Shown: positions 17,690 to 26,520, numbered from the stretch's first letter. The stretch: DNA of 64,000 nt from JAGDMJ01 sp963809695 (GCA_963809695.1 CAWEKI010000010.1:434001-498000); one strand, 5' to 3'. Notes: a model not told the origin generated them from the letters alone. A program made the numbers and translations.

Positions 17690-20079
17690 TCCTCGGTCAG
17701 TTCTACAACCGTTGCGCCTGTTCCTCCCTCGTTCCACTCGCCAAGGCGGTGTGCCTTCACACGCGGGTGCTGCGACAGGAACTCGGTGACTTTCTTGCGC
17801 AACGCCCCCGTCCCTTTGCCATGGATAATATCGATCCTGTGCAATCCGGCAAGGACGGCGTCGTCGATGAACTTGTCTACCATAGGGAGAGCTTCGTCGC
17901 CGGTCAACCCGCGGATATCGAGCTCCGTTTCAGGCGCCGACGGCTTCTCGGTGCCCTCCGTCCTCACCGGACGTTGTGCAGGGCGCTGCCGCGCGGCGCG
18001 CAGATCGGTGACCGGAACGCGCATCTTCACATTTCCGAACACGACGACCGCTGTCTTCCCATCCGGCGCCAGTGACACGATCTCCCCCGGATCCGATCCC
18101 TCCTGGAGGCGTACGTGGCTCCCCACGTCGAGAGTCAACGTCATCTCCGGCTCGATAGATTCAGCCACCTCCCTCCGCTGCGCTGAGAGCTCCTCCTTGA
18201 GCTGTGACACCTCGGCGCGAACGCTTTTCACCGCTTCGGGAGCCGCCCGGGTCTCCCGAATCTCCCGGACGCTCCGCTCGATCGTTGCATTGGCCCGCTG
18301 CACGATCCGCTCTGCCTCCTCCACCGCACGCCGCTTCTGTTCCTTGATCTCCCTCGACAGGGAGGAAATTTTCTCTTCGTAATTTCCGATCAACCCGTCC
18401 AGCTGGGCTCTCTCCGCCGCCATCGTCTCCATATCTTTTCTGTAGCGCTGCGCGGATGCTTCTAACTCGGCAATCAGTGTGTCGAGTTTTGCCTGCTGGT
18501 GACCCAGGAGCTCCCGGGACCGCCTCATGAGCAGGTCTTCGAACCCCAGCCGCTGCGCCATCTCCAGGGCGTAGCTGCTGCCCGGAATGCCGCTCCTGAA
18601 ACGATAGGTGGGCGTCAACGTCGCCTGATCGAATTCCATGGCGCCGTTCTCAACACCCTCCGTCTCGTACGCAAAGACCTTGAGAAATCCGTGATGCGTC
18701 GTCGCAACAGTGTACGCGCCGCGGTGCGTCAGCCATTCGAGGATGGCTGCAGCAAGGGCACCTCCCTCTCCCGGATCGGTGCCCGAGCCGATCTCATCAA
18801 TGAGCACGAGGCTGTCGCGGTCTGCGTGCCCGGCGAAATCCTTCAGGTGTCGCAAATGCGAACTGAATGTGCTCAGGTCGTTCTCAATGGACTGCTCGTC
18901 ACCGATGTCGACGAAGCATCTCTTGAAGACCCGCACTTGTGATTGATCTGACGCCGGTATATGCATGCCCGCCTGCGCCATGAGAGCCAGAAGCCCGACG
19001 CACTTCATCGCAACGCTCTTGCCGCCGGCGTTCGGCCCGCTGATAACAAGCGTGTTGTACTCCTTGCCCAACTCCAGGTCCAACGGCACGGTGGCCTTAT
19101 AGCCGTGATTCATAAGAAGCACCGGGTGTCGTGCCTGCACAAGGATGATGGGGCCTTGCTCGGTCACCATCGGTTCGATGCCCAGGATCTCCATCGAATA
19201 TTTCGCCTTCGCGTGCAGAGCATCGATGACCGCGAGGGTCTTCAAATTCGCAATGAGGACATTCTTCGCGCTCCCCACCTGCTCCGTGAGCGCACGAAGA
19301 ATCCGCTCAATTTCGCGCTGCTCCTGGAACTGCAGGCTCCGGATCTCATTGTTCAGCTCAAGCGTTTCGCTTGGCTCGATAAACACGGTCGCGCCGCTCG
19401 ACGATGCGCTGTGAATGAAACCGTGCACACGATTCTTGTGCTCGGATTTTACCGGGATCACCATCCGCCCCTCGCGGGTGGTGATGATCTCATCCTGGCT
19501 GAAACCAAGATCCGAGACGTTGCGCAGGATTGATTCCAGCCTCTTGCGAAGCTGCTCGTACTTTTCGCTGATCGATCGCCGGACGGAGAGCAGCTCTTTC
19601 GACGCATTTGCCTTTACCGCCCCCGTCTCATCAATCGCCTGGTCAATGTTGTACTCCAGCACCTTGTCCGTATAGAGCGGTTCGGCAGTCTGCCAGAGGA
19701 TCGGGAATGCTTCGCGGCGCCTGGCAGCAAAACTCCGGACAACTCTGGCCGCCTTCAGCGTGGAACTGATCTGGACAAGTTCCCTCGAAAGCAGGACAGT
19801 GCCTTCAATGGCGGCTTTCTGAATCGGGACCGCGACGGGATGGATTCCGGCGAGCGAGAGCTCCTCGTCTTCTTCAAGGAGACGCTTCATTTCCGAGACG
19901 GCCGCAAGCTCGCTCCGGATCTGCGCGTGCGAGGTCATGATCGGCTGCGCGCGGAGCAGTTCGATCCCTGACTCCGACGCCGCATACCGGACAACCCGTT
20001 GACGGACCCGGTCAAACTCCAGCTTGATCAGCGCGTCCTCAAACTCTCCCGGGCCCTCCACTGTGATGCCTTCCTCCAC
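17686..20079 (-). CDS. mutS2: MutS2 family protein with Smr domain
   Basis: A 797-residue homodimeric ATPase of the MutS2 branch, which lacks the mismatch-recognition domain. Members suppress recombination and, in some bacteria, rescue collided ribosomes. The Walker A loop GPNAGGKS lies at residues 348-355, followed by the LVLIDEIGSGTDPGEG Walker B region. A long coiled coil spans about 520-640. A C-terminal Smr domain begins LDIRGLTGDEAL and contains HGKGTGALR. The start is GTG at 20079, directly after the yqeY stop. Of the two known roles, neither can be chosen from sequence alone. Confidence 0.93.
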   Translation of the reverse strand: MEEGITVEGPGEFEDALIKLEFDRVRQRVVRYAASESGIELLRAQPIMTSHAQIRSELAAVSEMKRLLEEDEELSLAGIHPVAVPIQKAAIEGTVLLSRELVQISSTLKAARVVRSFAARRREAFPILWQTAEPLYTDKVLEYNIDQAIDETGAVKANASKELLSVRRSISEKYEQLRKRLESILRNVSDLGFSQDEIITTREGRMVIPVKSEHKNRVHGFIHSASSSGATVFIEPSETLELNNEIRSLQFQEQREIERILRALTEQVGSAKNVLIANLKTLAVIDALHAKAKYSMEILGIEPMVTEQGPIILVQARHPVLLMNHGYKATVPLDLELGKEYNTLVISGPNAGGKSVAMKCVGLLALMAQAGMHIPASDQSQVRVFKRCFVDIGDEQSIENDLSTFSSHLRHLKDFAGHADRDSLVLIDEIGSGTDPGEGGALAAAILEWLTHRGAYTVATTHHGFLKVFAYETEGVENGAMEFDQATLTPTYRFRSGIPGSSYALEMAQRLGFEDLLMRRSRELLGHQQAKLDTLIAELEASAQRYRKDMETMAAERAQLDGLIGNYEEKISSLSREIKEQKRRAVEEAERIVQRANATIERSVREIRETRAAPEAVKSVRAEVSQLKEELSAQRREVAESIEPEMTLTLDVGSHVRLQEGSDPGEIVSLAPDGKTAVVVFGNVKMRVPVTDLRAARQRPAQRPVRTEGTEKPSAPETELDIRGLTGDEALPMVDKFIDDAVLAGLHRIDIIHGKGTGALRKKVTEFLSQHPRVKAHRLGEWNEGGTGATVVELTEE

Positions 20080-20538
20080 TCAGGACGCTCCAAGCAGTTT
20101 CTTCACGGTTTCCTGGATAACCCGCCCATCCGCTTTTCCCTTCAGCTGCTTCATCACCTGCGGCATTACCTTCCCGAAATCAGCAGCGCCCGTCGCCCCC
20201 ACCTGGGAAATGACGTCGCGGACCGCCTTTTCCAGTTCTTCCATCGACACCTGTTTTGGAAGATACTCTTGAATGATGGCAAGCTCCTTGCGCTCCTGAT
20301 CGGCCAGTTCCGGCCTGCCGCCGTTTTGGAATTGTTCGATGGACTCCTTGCGCTTTTTCGCGGCTGTCGTGAGCACACCGAGCTCATCGTCGGGGGTCAT
20401 GGGATTGGCCGATCCCCGCTTCTCAATCTCCTTTTCCATCAGGGCCGCGCGGATCATGCGGAGCGTTTCGAGCCGCAGCTTCTCCCCGGACTTCATTGCA
20501 TTCTTGAGATCCTGACTGATGATGTCTTTTAGTGGCAT
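20080..20538 (-). CDS. yqeY: GatB/YqeY domain protein
   Basis: A 152-residue soluble protein of the YqeY family, related to the tail domain of GatB in tRNA-dependent amidotransferase. The family opening LKNAMKSGEKLRLETLRMIRAAL and the closing GRVIQETVKKLLG are both present. Its cellular role is poorly defined; a link to tRNA charging or translation is inferred from the GatB relationship. It is the first gene of the six-gene minus-strand operon. A transcription start predicted near 20636 leaves a leader of roughly 100 bases with a terminator-like hairpin. Confidence 0.9.
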   Translation of the reverse strand: MPLKDIISQDLKNAMKSGEKLRLETLRMIRAALMEKEIEKRGSANPMTPDDELGVLTTAAKKRKESIEQFQNGGRPELADQERKELAIIQEYLPKQVSMEELEKAVRDVISQVGATGAADFGKVMPQVMKQLKGKADGRVIQETVKKLLGAS

Positions 20539-20550
20539 GGCAGTAAGCCC

Positions 20551-20625
20551 TCATGAAAACGAAAAAGGCAGGAACCATTCTCTGTTCCCGCCCGATCTCC
20601 TTACTCGATGGAATCCCGAACTCAT
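20551..20625 (-). CDS. Possible 24-residue leader peptide upstream of yqeY
   Basis: Within the predicted yqeY leader, ATG at 20625-20623 opens a 24-codon frame ending at TGA 20553-20551. The peptide has several Arg, Phe and Gly residues (MSSGFHRVRR then SGGNREWFLPFSFS). The frame spans the whole terminator-like hairpin at 20562-20592, so ribosomes translating it would disrupt that structure. The ribosome binding site is weak and a frame of this length can arise by chance. I list it because of its position, with low confidence. Confidence 0.25.
   Translation of the reverse strand: MSSGFHRVRRSGGNREWFLPFSFS
20562..20592 (-). terminator. Hairpin with T-run in the yqeY leader: attenuator or SDR terminator
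   Basis: On the minus strand GGCGGGAAC (20592-20584) pairs with GTTCCTGCC (20575-20567), including one G-U pair, around an 8-base loop, and TTTTT follows at 20566-20562. This is a standard intrinsic terminator. It lies 24 bases before the yqeY start and downstream of a predicted promoter at 20643-20673. It therefore either attenuates the yqeY operon or terminates the SDR gene with partial read-through. Confidence 0.65.
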
Positions 20626-20642
20626 TCGCACTTGATTTTTCT

Positions 20643-20673
20643 GAAAAATAACCGATTTCCTCGTGAAAGTCAA
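20643..20673 (-). promoter_or_regulatory. Putative promoter of the yqeY-mutS2-purL operon
   Basis: Reading the minus strand, TTGACT (20673-20668) is followed after 17 bases by TATTTTTC (20650-20643). This matches the TTGnnn-N17-TAnnTT pattern repeated elsewhere in the window. The start site should fall near 20636, giving a leader of about 98 bases before yqeY. Confidence 0.6.
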
Positions 20674-20702
20674 ACGGAGACAAGGACACCCCACATCGTC
20701 GC

Positions 20703-21416
20703 CTAGGCTCCCCCGAGGATCTTCATTGCATTGCCGCTAATGGAGCGCGCGTCGGACGTGCAGAGATACGCAACCAGGGCAGAAATTTCTTCAGGAGGAA
20801 CCCACTTCGACCTGTCTGCATCCGGCATGGATTCCACATTTTCCGGGGTATGGATGGTGCCGGGAACGACAGCGTTGGCCGTTATGCCGCTCCCCTTCGT
20901 CTCCTCCGCGATAGTTTCCATGAGGGTTATCAGCGCCCGCTTTGAAACCTGATATGGCCCCCGTTTTGCCGTGGGCCTCAACGCGGGCATTGCCCCAATC
21001 GTCACGATGCGGCCGAAACCCCGGGCGCGCATCGATGGAAGCACGGCATTGCACATGAGGAATGCTGTCTTAAGGTTCACGTCCATCATCCGGTCCCACT
21101 CCTCTTCCGTGACTTCCTCCACGCGCTTTCCTCCGGCGTAAGCGCCCACGGCGTGGATCAGGAAGTCCACGCGCTTCCACTGCCCGAGAACCCTTTCTAC
21201 AAAAGCATGGACATCTTCTCGCGAAAGCAGGTCGGAAGGGACGAGAAGCAGCCTCTGCAGGCTCTCAGCGGGAAACCCCTCCAATGTGTCAAGCGCGCGC
21301 CGCTGGTGGATTGGAACTGCAACAGATGCCCCATCGTTAATAAAGGTGCGCACGAGGGTGCCTCCCAAGGCTCCTGTGCCGCCGGTGATAATCGCTACCA
21401 TGTCCTGGAATTTCAT
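20703..21416 (-). CDS. Short-chain dehydrogenase/reductase family protein
   Basis: A 237-residue Rossmann-fold protein with the NAD(P) motif TGGTGALGG near the N-terminus and the YQVSK active-site Tyr/Lys pair. The residue 13 positions before the Tyr, where classical SDRs have the catalytic Ser, is Ala (TIGAMPALRP). Dihydropteridine reductase-like SDRs also lack that Ser, so a pterin or quinonoid substrate is possible, though not shown. It has its own strong promoter on the minus strand and is divergent from the secreted peroxiredoxin gene. Substrate unknown. Confidence 0.82.
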   Translation of the reverse strand: MKFQDMVAIITGGTGALGGTLVRTFINDGASVAVPIHQRRALDTLEGFPAESLQRLLLVPSDLLSREDVHAFVERVLGQWKRVDFLIHAVGAYAGGKRVEEVTEEEWDRMMDVNLKTAFLMCNAVLPSMRARGFGRIVTIGAMPALRPTAKRGPYQVSKRALITLMETIAEETKGSGITANAVVPGTIHTPENVESMPDADRSKWVPPEEISALVAYLCTSDARSISGNAMKILGGA

Positions 21417-21431
21417 GTTAGCCTCGTCTGC

Positions 21432-21462
21432 CGAATATATAATAAACTCTCCCGCCAGTCAA
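21432..21462 (-). promoter_or_regulatory. Putative promoter of the SDR gene
   Basis: On the minus strand TTGACT (21462-21457), 17 bases, then TATATTCG (21439-21432). The ATG at 21416 lies 15 bases after the -10 element, implying a leader of only about ten bases. Confidence 0.6.
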
Positions 21463-21498
21463 GAAGTTGCGGAAAGGCCCTTTGATGTGCCTTTTCTC

Positions 21499-21529
21499 TT
21501 GAACTTTAGCGCGTGGAAAGGTACATTGC
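21499..21529 (+). promoter_or_regulatory. Putative promoter of the secreted peroxiredoxin gene
   Basis: TTGAAC (21499-21504), a 17-base spacer, then TACATTGC (21522-21529). Transcription should start near 21535, just ahead of the AAGGAGG ribosome binding site at 21537-21543. This places the upstream in-frame GTG (21513) inside the promoter and supports ATG 21552 as the true start. Confidence 0.55.
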
Positions 21530-21551
21530 CATTGCGAAGGAGGCTCCTGTC

Positions 21552-22106
21552 ATGCATGCACGCGTCAACTTCATCCCGCTCATTCTGATCGCTTGTGCCC
21601 TGTTCTTTGCTCAGACCCTCTCCGCTCAGGACAGCGTCAAAGTCGGCGACCACGCTCCAGACTTCACGCTACCGGCCGCGACAAAAGATAGCGTTATCCG
21701 GGCCGGGGTACATCTGGCCGACCGAATTGGCCTTAACACTATCATCCTCGCGTTCTATCCAGCCGACTGGAGCGGCGGCTGCACTGCGGAAATGTGCACC
21801 ATGCGTGACAATTTCGCTTCGCTTTCTCAACTCGGGGCCGATGTCCTTGGGATCAGCGGAGACTATGTTTTTTCCCATCACGAGTGGGCGAAGTATCAGC
21901 ATCTGCAGTTCACGCTGTTGAGCGATCACAACCATGCCGTTGCCAAGGCGTATCAAAGCTACAATCCTCAATCCGGGTTCAACCGGAGAACGATATATCT
22001 CGTGGATCGGACAGGCAAGATCGCGTACATTGACCGCGCGTACAATCCCAATTCCCAGGAATCCTTCAACAAGCTGAAAGCAGAGTTGCAGCACATCAAG
22101 ACGTGA
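21552..22106 (+). CDS. Secreted peroxiredoxin (AhpC/TSA, Bcp/PrxQ-like)
   Basis: A 184-residue thiol peroxidase that should act in the periplasm, since it has a signal peptide (cleavage near LSAQ). The thioredoxin-fold motif is FYPADWSGGC77TAEMC82: Cys77 is the peroxidatic and Cys82 the likely resolving residue, the five-residue spacing of PrxQ/Bcp proteins. The usual PADFTPGC reads PADWSGGC here. ATG 21552 follows an ideal AAGGAGG and lies downstream of the predicted promoter. A second, membrane-anchored peroxiredoxin is encoded at 30335-30868. Confidence 0.88.
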   Translation: MHARVNFIPLILIACALFFAQTLSAQDSVKVGDHAPDFTLPAATKDSVIRAGVHLADRIGLNTIILAFYPADWSGGCTAEMCTMRDNFASLSQLGADVLGISGDYVFSHHEWAKYQHLQFTLLSDHNHAVAKAYQSYNPQSGFNRRTIYLVDRTGKIAYIDRAYNPNSQESFNKLKAELQHIKT

Positions 22107-22152
22107 TTACCTGGCATTCATTTCATCAACGATCAACTTCGAAGGGAGCATC

Positions 22153-23970
22153 ATGTTCCGTCCTGTTCTGGGCACACTCACGCTTATATCCCTCCTCTCC
22201 TTCGCTGCGTACGCACAGAGTTCACCGGAGATTACTGCCTCGGATCTTCAGGCTCATGTGAAGTACCTTGCTTCCGATGCCCTGGCGGGGCGTGCCGCAG
22301 GAACCGAAGGAAATCAGCGCGCATCGGAGTATATTGCGGGGTTGATGAAGAAGTATGGGCTACAACCGATGGGAGACAACGCCACCTACTTTCAGAACTT
22401 CGAGTTCGTCTCGTCGGTGAAGCTGGGACCAAAAAACTCTCTGGCGTTCGAAGGCCCAGACGTCCCCGGCGGGAACTTGACACTCAAAGCCGATGATGCC
22501 TACCGCCCGTTTGGATTCTCCTCGAGCGGCGAGGTGAGCGGCCCGCTCGTCTTTGCCGGGTACGGAATCTCCTCCCCAGACAACAAGTATGACGATTACA
22601 GGAACCTCGACGTATCGGGAAAGGTCGTCGTGGTGCTCAGATTCTCTCCTGATGGAAATGACCCTCACAGCCCGTTCACCGCATTGAGCTCGTTCAGGAA
22701 CAAGGCACGCGTTGCGCGCGACAAAGGGGCCAAGGGCATTATCATTATTCCCGGGCCTGCAGATGAGCCGGAAGACGAAATCCTGCGGCTGACGGCGGAC
22801 CGGTCTTTCGAGAGCTCAGGCATTGCAGCAATCTCGATGAAGCGTGCGCCCTTTGAGACCTTGCTGCAACCGCGCAAGCTCTCGCTACAAGTCATACAGG
22901 ACAGCATTAAATCCTCACGCAATCCCGTCAGCTTCGATATGGGAGCGACCACGGTGGAGCTTGAAACCGAGATCATACAAATCAAATCCAAAACGGCCAA
23001 TATTCTCGGAGTGCTTGAAGGAGAGAACCCTAAGCTCAACGATCAGGTCATTATCGTCGGGGCCCACATGGACCACCTTGGCATGGGCGGCCCTGGATCG
23101 GGATCCCTCCAACCGGACACAGTGGCGGTGCACCATGGCGCCGATGACAACGCATCGGGAACTGCAGGACTGCTTGAACTGGCGGAAGCGTTCGGAGCGC
23201 ACAAGCCTCCTGAAGGTCGCACGATTCTCTTTATCTTCTTCACCGGTGAGGAACTTGGCACTCTGGGTTCCGGCTACTACGTCAATCATCCAATTGTCCC
23301 ATTACAGCGAACGGTGGCAATGCTGAATATGGACATGATCGGGCGCCTCGATCACAAGTCGCTTACAGTGTACGGTACCGGCAGCTCCCCGGTTTGGAAC
23401 CGCATGCTTACCGAGTATGACCGCGATTCCACGTTCACGCTGAAATCGATTCCAGATGGTTTCGGCCCGAGTGACCAGGCTGAGTTCTACGGGAAAGAGA
23501 TGCCTGTGCTCCACTTCTTTACCGGGACGCACAATGATTACCACAGACCGTCCGATACATGGGACAAAATCAACTATACCGGCGAGCAGAAGATTGTCCG
23601 TTACGTTTACAGTATCGTAGGCGATCTTGATACCCTGGCTGAGCGCCCGCAATACGTGAAAACACAATCCGCTGCCCCGATGGCTTCCGGGGACAGCCGA
23701 GGCTTCTCGGTCACACTCGGGATCATCCCTGACTATGGCGAAAGTACCGGAGGGATGAGGATTGGCGGCATTCGGCCAAAAGGTCCAGCCGAGCGCGCGG
23801 GATTGAAATCCGGCGATATCATCGTGAAGATGGGCGGGAAAAAGGTCATGAACATCTACGACTATATGGGTCTGCTGGGCGAACTCAAAGCGGGAGATCA
23901 GGTTGAAGTTGAGGTAATGCGCGAAGGCAAGCCAATCAAAGTCCTCGCTACCATGGATAAACGGAAGTAG
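22153..23970 (+). CDS. Secreted M28-family metallopeptidase with PA and PDZ domains
   Basis: A 605-residue exported zinc aminopeptidase-like enzyme. Order: signal peptide (1-21), N-terminal helical cap, an inserted protease-associated domain (about 110-250), the M28 catalytic domain (about 270-500) and a C-terminal PDZ domain (about 515-603). The two-zinc site is visible: His in GAHMDHLG, bridging Asp in GADDNASG, Glu-Glu in TGEELG, Asp in NMDMIG and His in HNDYHRPSDT. The PDZ carries GIIPDY and GLKSGDIIVKMGG. It follows the peroxiredoxin gene by 46 bp, with a GAAGGGAGC ribosome binding site. It probably trims peptides in the periplasm. Confidence 0.9.
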   Translation: MFRPVLGTLTLISLLSFAAYAQSSPEITASDLQAHVKYLASDALAGRAAGTEGNQRASEYIAGLMKKYGLQPMGDNATYFQNFEFVSSVKLGPKNSLAFEGPDVPGGNLTLKADDAYRPFGFSSSGEVSGPLVFAGYGISSPDNKYDDYRNLDVSGKVVVVLRFSPDGNDPHSPFTALSSFRNKARVARDKGAKGIIIIPGPADEPEDEILRLTADRSFESSGIAAISMKRAPFETLLQPRKLSLQVIQDSIKSSRNPVSFDMGATTVELETEIIQIKSKTANILGVLEGENPKLNDQVIIVGAHMDHLGMGGPGSGSLQPDTVAVHHGADDNASGTAGLLELAEAFGAHKPPEGRTILFIFFTGEELGTLGSGYYVNHPIVPLQRTVAMLNMDMIGRLDHKSLTVYGTGSSPVWNRMLTEYDRDSTFTLKSIPDGFGPSDQAEFYGKEMPVLHFFTGTHNDYHRPSDTWDKINYTGEQKIVRYVYSIVGDLDTLAERPQYVKTQSAAPMASGDSRGFSVTLGIIPDYGESTGGMRIGGIRPKGPAERAGLKSGDIIVKMGGKKVMNIYDYMGLLGELKAGDQVEVEVMREGKPIKVLATMDKRK

Positions 23971-23982
23971 AAATGAGGTCAG

Positions 23983-24474
23983 TTAACTATTTTTCTTGAA
24001 ATAGCTTAGCCCACTTTCCTTAAGTGTCAATCCGGGGCTTGCAAAATTCTGTATACTGTAAGTCACCTGCCCCACAAAAAGTGTGTGATCTCCAGCATCA
24101 TTTGTTGCGACAACCTGGCATTCCAGGCATGCGCTCGCATCTTCGATCAACGGCGAGCCATGCCTGGCGGGGTGAAACGCATGCCCGTTGATTAGCCCTT
24201 CTCTTGGTTCCTGCCCCTTAAGAAAGTCCTTTGGAAGGTCGATGTTGCCAGCCGGGAGGACGTTCACGGAAAAGTAGCCCGAGTCGGTGATGAACTGGTG
24301 GATCTTGCTTTCAACTTCGATAGCAGCGGCTACGAGTGGTGGTGAGAACGAGACCTGCGTCACCCAATTGGCAAGGATCACGAGTGGGTGTCCGTTCCTC
24401 GAAGCACCTACAAGGTAGAGTCCGTACGGAAACCGTCGCAGAACTTGCGAGTGGTCAACCTTGGGCTTTTCCAT
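23983..24474 (-). CDS. Flavin reductase-like domain protein
   Basis: A 163-residue protein of the FMN-binding split-barrel flavin reductase family. The N-terminal block RRFPYGLYLVGA, the ILANWVTQVSFSPPLVAAAI segment that contacts FMN, and the YFSVNVLP motif are present. These proteins reduce free flavin with NAD(P)H or bind FMN as a cofactor. ATG 24474 begins 2 bases after the stop of the upstream DUF971 gene; an ATG at 24489 would overlap it. It is the last gene of a seven-gene minus-strand run. Confidence 0.82.
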   Translation of the reverse strand: MEKPKVDHSQVLRRFPYGLYLVGASRNGHPLVILANWVTQVSFSPPLVAAAIEVESKIHQFITDSGYFSVNVLPAGNIDLPKDFLKGQEPREGLINGHAFHPARHGSPLIEDASACLECQVVATNDAGDHTLFVGQVTYSIQNFASPGLTLKESGLSYFKKNS

Positions 24475-24476
24475 TA

Positions 24477-24812
24477 TTAACCCTGCCATTTACGGCGTGC
24501 AACACACTCATCGCATTCGCAGAGGGATCGAAGGCGCTCCCATGTATAGATCCCTTCCTGGTGACCATCTTCCCAGACGAACCGCATCGCATAATTCCCG
24601 ATCGATTCCGCCCCCATTAGAACGTACCTTCCTGGAGTATTCTTGTCCGCAGGCGCCGGCACATACGCCTGGAAAAGGACCGTCTCGCCCTGGCATCCTG
24701 CACATGGGCATGCATCCCTCAACAGTTGCAGGGACGTGAATCCCGCGTGGCCATCGTCCCACTGGAGCGAAAGCTGACTTTCTGAAGAGCGTTGTAACTT
24801 TTTAAGCTGCAA
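24477..24812 (-). CDS. DUF971 / GBBH-like N-terminal domain protein
   Basis: A 111-residue protein that is essentially one DUF971 domain, the module found at the N-terminus of gamma-butyrobetaine hydroxylase. It has the WDDGH start motif, the RDACPCAGC cysteine cluster and the YTWERLRSLCECDEC end motif. The cysteines suggest metal or iron-sulfur binding; stand-alone DUF971 proteins often sit near Fe-S proteins such as Mrp/ApbC. The start appears to be TTG at 24812, since no ATG fits the family N-terminus. Confidence 0.82.
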   Translation of the reverse strand: MQLKKLQRSSESQLSLQWDDGHAGFTSLQLLRDACPCAGCQGETVLFQAYVPAPADKNTPGRYVLMGAESIGNYAMRFVWEDGHQEGIYTWERLRSLCECDECVARRKWQG

Positions 24813-24826
24813 TGAATTATGTTCCT

Positions 24827-25966
24827 CTATATCAACAAAATTCCGTTCCTGAATATCTGTTCATCCCTGCCCGCGTCATAGTGAAACAGTACCGATTCTA
24901 CCTTGATGAGCGGTTGACAGGAAGGCACATAGACCCAGTCGATGTGGATGACCATATTGGGATCACGAAAGGCCTTGGGGCCGGTTATGCCTCCGAAATG
25001 ATCACTGCGGCCAAACGCAATATGCAGGCCGAGCTTCTCGTCAAGGAGCGTGTTTCCGACAGGTTCGACTCCCCACTCGCTCAGAACTCCGACGCCCAGC
25101 TCCGCGATGTTACCGTATGCTGGCTCAAGTTGCAGTTTTTCCGCTTGTTTCACGGCCTCGACGCCCCTTCCTTCGACCGAGACAGCTCTGTTATGTTCGA
25201 TCCGGAAGAGGACCACTTCCTCACCAAATTGTACCGGAAGAATGCCGGCAGTCAGGCTTAGTTTTCCCTCTCCGTCACCTTCAAATGGAACAATGTAAGC
25301 TTCACCTGATGGCAAATTCGCGACTATCCCCGGCTCCCGTATGATGCCGCCGCTCGCATGCCCTTCTGAAAAGCGCAAATCAATGTCCAGTCGGCAATCT
25401 CGTCCTTGTGAGGAAAGGATCACCGTGGCCGCCTGGGCCCGATCCATACGTTCCTTGATCTTCAAGACCCGGCTGTTGATCTTTTCGTAATCAAGTCCCA
25501 GCGCAGGGATCATTCTGCGATTGAAGCCGGGCAACGTCGCCCCCCGAAAGCCAATTTCCCGTGCGAGAATCTTCAACGGCGCAGTAGCGGAAAGTTCTGT
25601 CAACGCAAGCACGATGCTCGATTCCTCCAGGATCTGCCTCAGTCGGACCTCACCTGCGCTTGGAGGGACATGATTCCCGCTGTCGCTGTCGATGAGCAGG
25701 ACCACACCGGGAAGATTCCCATTGTTGGTCCCGACATTGGGATAGGCGCAACAGTTCACCGTGACGAAAGGAATAGCCTCAAAATTCCGAACAAGCATGG
25801 TGTACCATTCTGCCGTGATCCTCCTCCTGTCCATCCAGGCTGCGTGGTCGGTCAGTCTCTCGTTTGGCAGATCCACGAGGAACGTCAGCGCCTTATCGCG
25901 GGCCTGTGGCTTGAAGACCGTTGTCAGCAGAGAAATCAGCTCGGGGAAGGTAAGGTTGCGGTTCAT
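24827..25966 (-). CDS. M29-like aminopeptidase family protein
   Basis: A 379-residue cytoplasmic protein resembling the thermophilic M29 aminopeptidases (AmpS/AmpT) and the related dioxygenase NicX. Motifs in order: NLPSGEAYIVPFEGDGEG, a NIAELGVG block, LGLHIAFGRSDHFGG and the C-terminal HID of VIHIDWVY. These positions hold the metal-binding Glu, Glu, His and His/Asp of M29 enzymes, though the active-site Tyr appears to be Phe (DHFGG). Whether it is a peptidase or a ring-cleaving relative is not decided. It lies between the hemerythrin and DUF971 genes. Confidence 0.7.
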   Translation of the reverse strand: MNRNLTFPELISLLTTVFKPQARDKALTFLVDLPNERLTDHAAWMDRRRITAEWYTMLVRNFEAIPFVTVNCCAYPNVGTNNGNLPGVVLLIDSDSGNHVPPSAGEVRLRQILEESSIVLALTELSATAPLKILAREIGFRGATLPGFNRRMIPALGLDYEKINSRVLKIKERMDRAQAATVILSSQGRDCRLDIDLRFSEGHASGGIIREPGIVANLPSGEAYIVPFEGDGEGKLSLTAGILPVQFGEEVVLFRIEHNRAVSVEGRGVEAVKQAEKLQLEPAYGNIAELGVGVLSEWGVEPVGNTLLDEKLGLHIAFGRSDHFGGITGPKAFRDPNMVIHIDWVYVPSCQPLIKVESVLFHYDAGRDEQIFRNGILLI

Positions 25967-26002
25967 GGAAAGTGGGTCGCAGGTGGCACGGTGAGGGTAA
26001 CC

Positions 26003-26494
26003 CTACAGGTCGAGCATACGCCGAGCAACCTCCCGCAGTGCGTCCTTTGTCAGGAATTTCTGGACAAGCGGGAAGAGAATATGATTCTCCTTGTGAATAT
26101 GGTTCACCATTCTTTGAACGATATCTTTGGACACGGAGGCAAGATCCCGGGCGGCCGCTTTGCTGGACCTATTCTTTGCGATGCGGTCGGTGGCCCTCCG
26201 GAGGCGCCGGAATTCTTTCGCAAGCACCTTATGGTCGTCCCGCATCAACTTGGTGGGACCCTCCACGTACCGTTCAAGGACGGGGAAAAGCGCCTCTTCC
26301 TCCCTCTTGTTATGAATGCCGACCTCCTCCTCGACGAACTCAACTGCACGTAGCAACCGGAAGTAGACATCCTGAGTGAATCCGTGTTCGGCAATGGCTT
26401 TGCTGGCCTTGTTAAGCGACGAAAGCTGAACCAGGGCTTCGTCATGCTCCTGCATGAACTGGGCGATGGGATCGATATGCTTTTTTAGCGGCAT
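26003..26494 (-). CDS. Hemerythrin HHE domain protein
   Basis: A 163-residue four-helix protein with a di-iron hemerythrin-like site. The expected ligands are visible along the helices: His in EHDEA, His and Glu in GIHNKREEEALFP, His in DDHKVL, and His plus Glu in NHIHKENHILFP. Such proteins bind O2 or NO or sense iron and oxygen; this one has no output domain. It is preceded at 26 bp by a small unknown gene and followed at 36 bp by the M29-like gene. Confidence 0.88.
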   Translation of the reverse strand: MPLKKHIDPIAQFMQEHDEALVQLSSLNKASKAIAEHGFTQDVYFRLLRAVEFVEEEVGIHNKREEEALFPVLERYVEGPTKLMRDDHKVLAKEFRRLRRATDRIAKNRSSKAAARDLASVSKDIVQRMVNHIHKENHILFPLVQKFLTKDALREVARRMLDL

Positions 26495-26520
26495 AGCGGC
26501 GATGCCTGCGGCCGGTCTTC

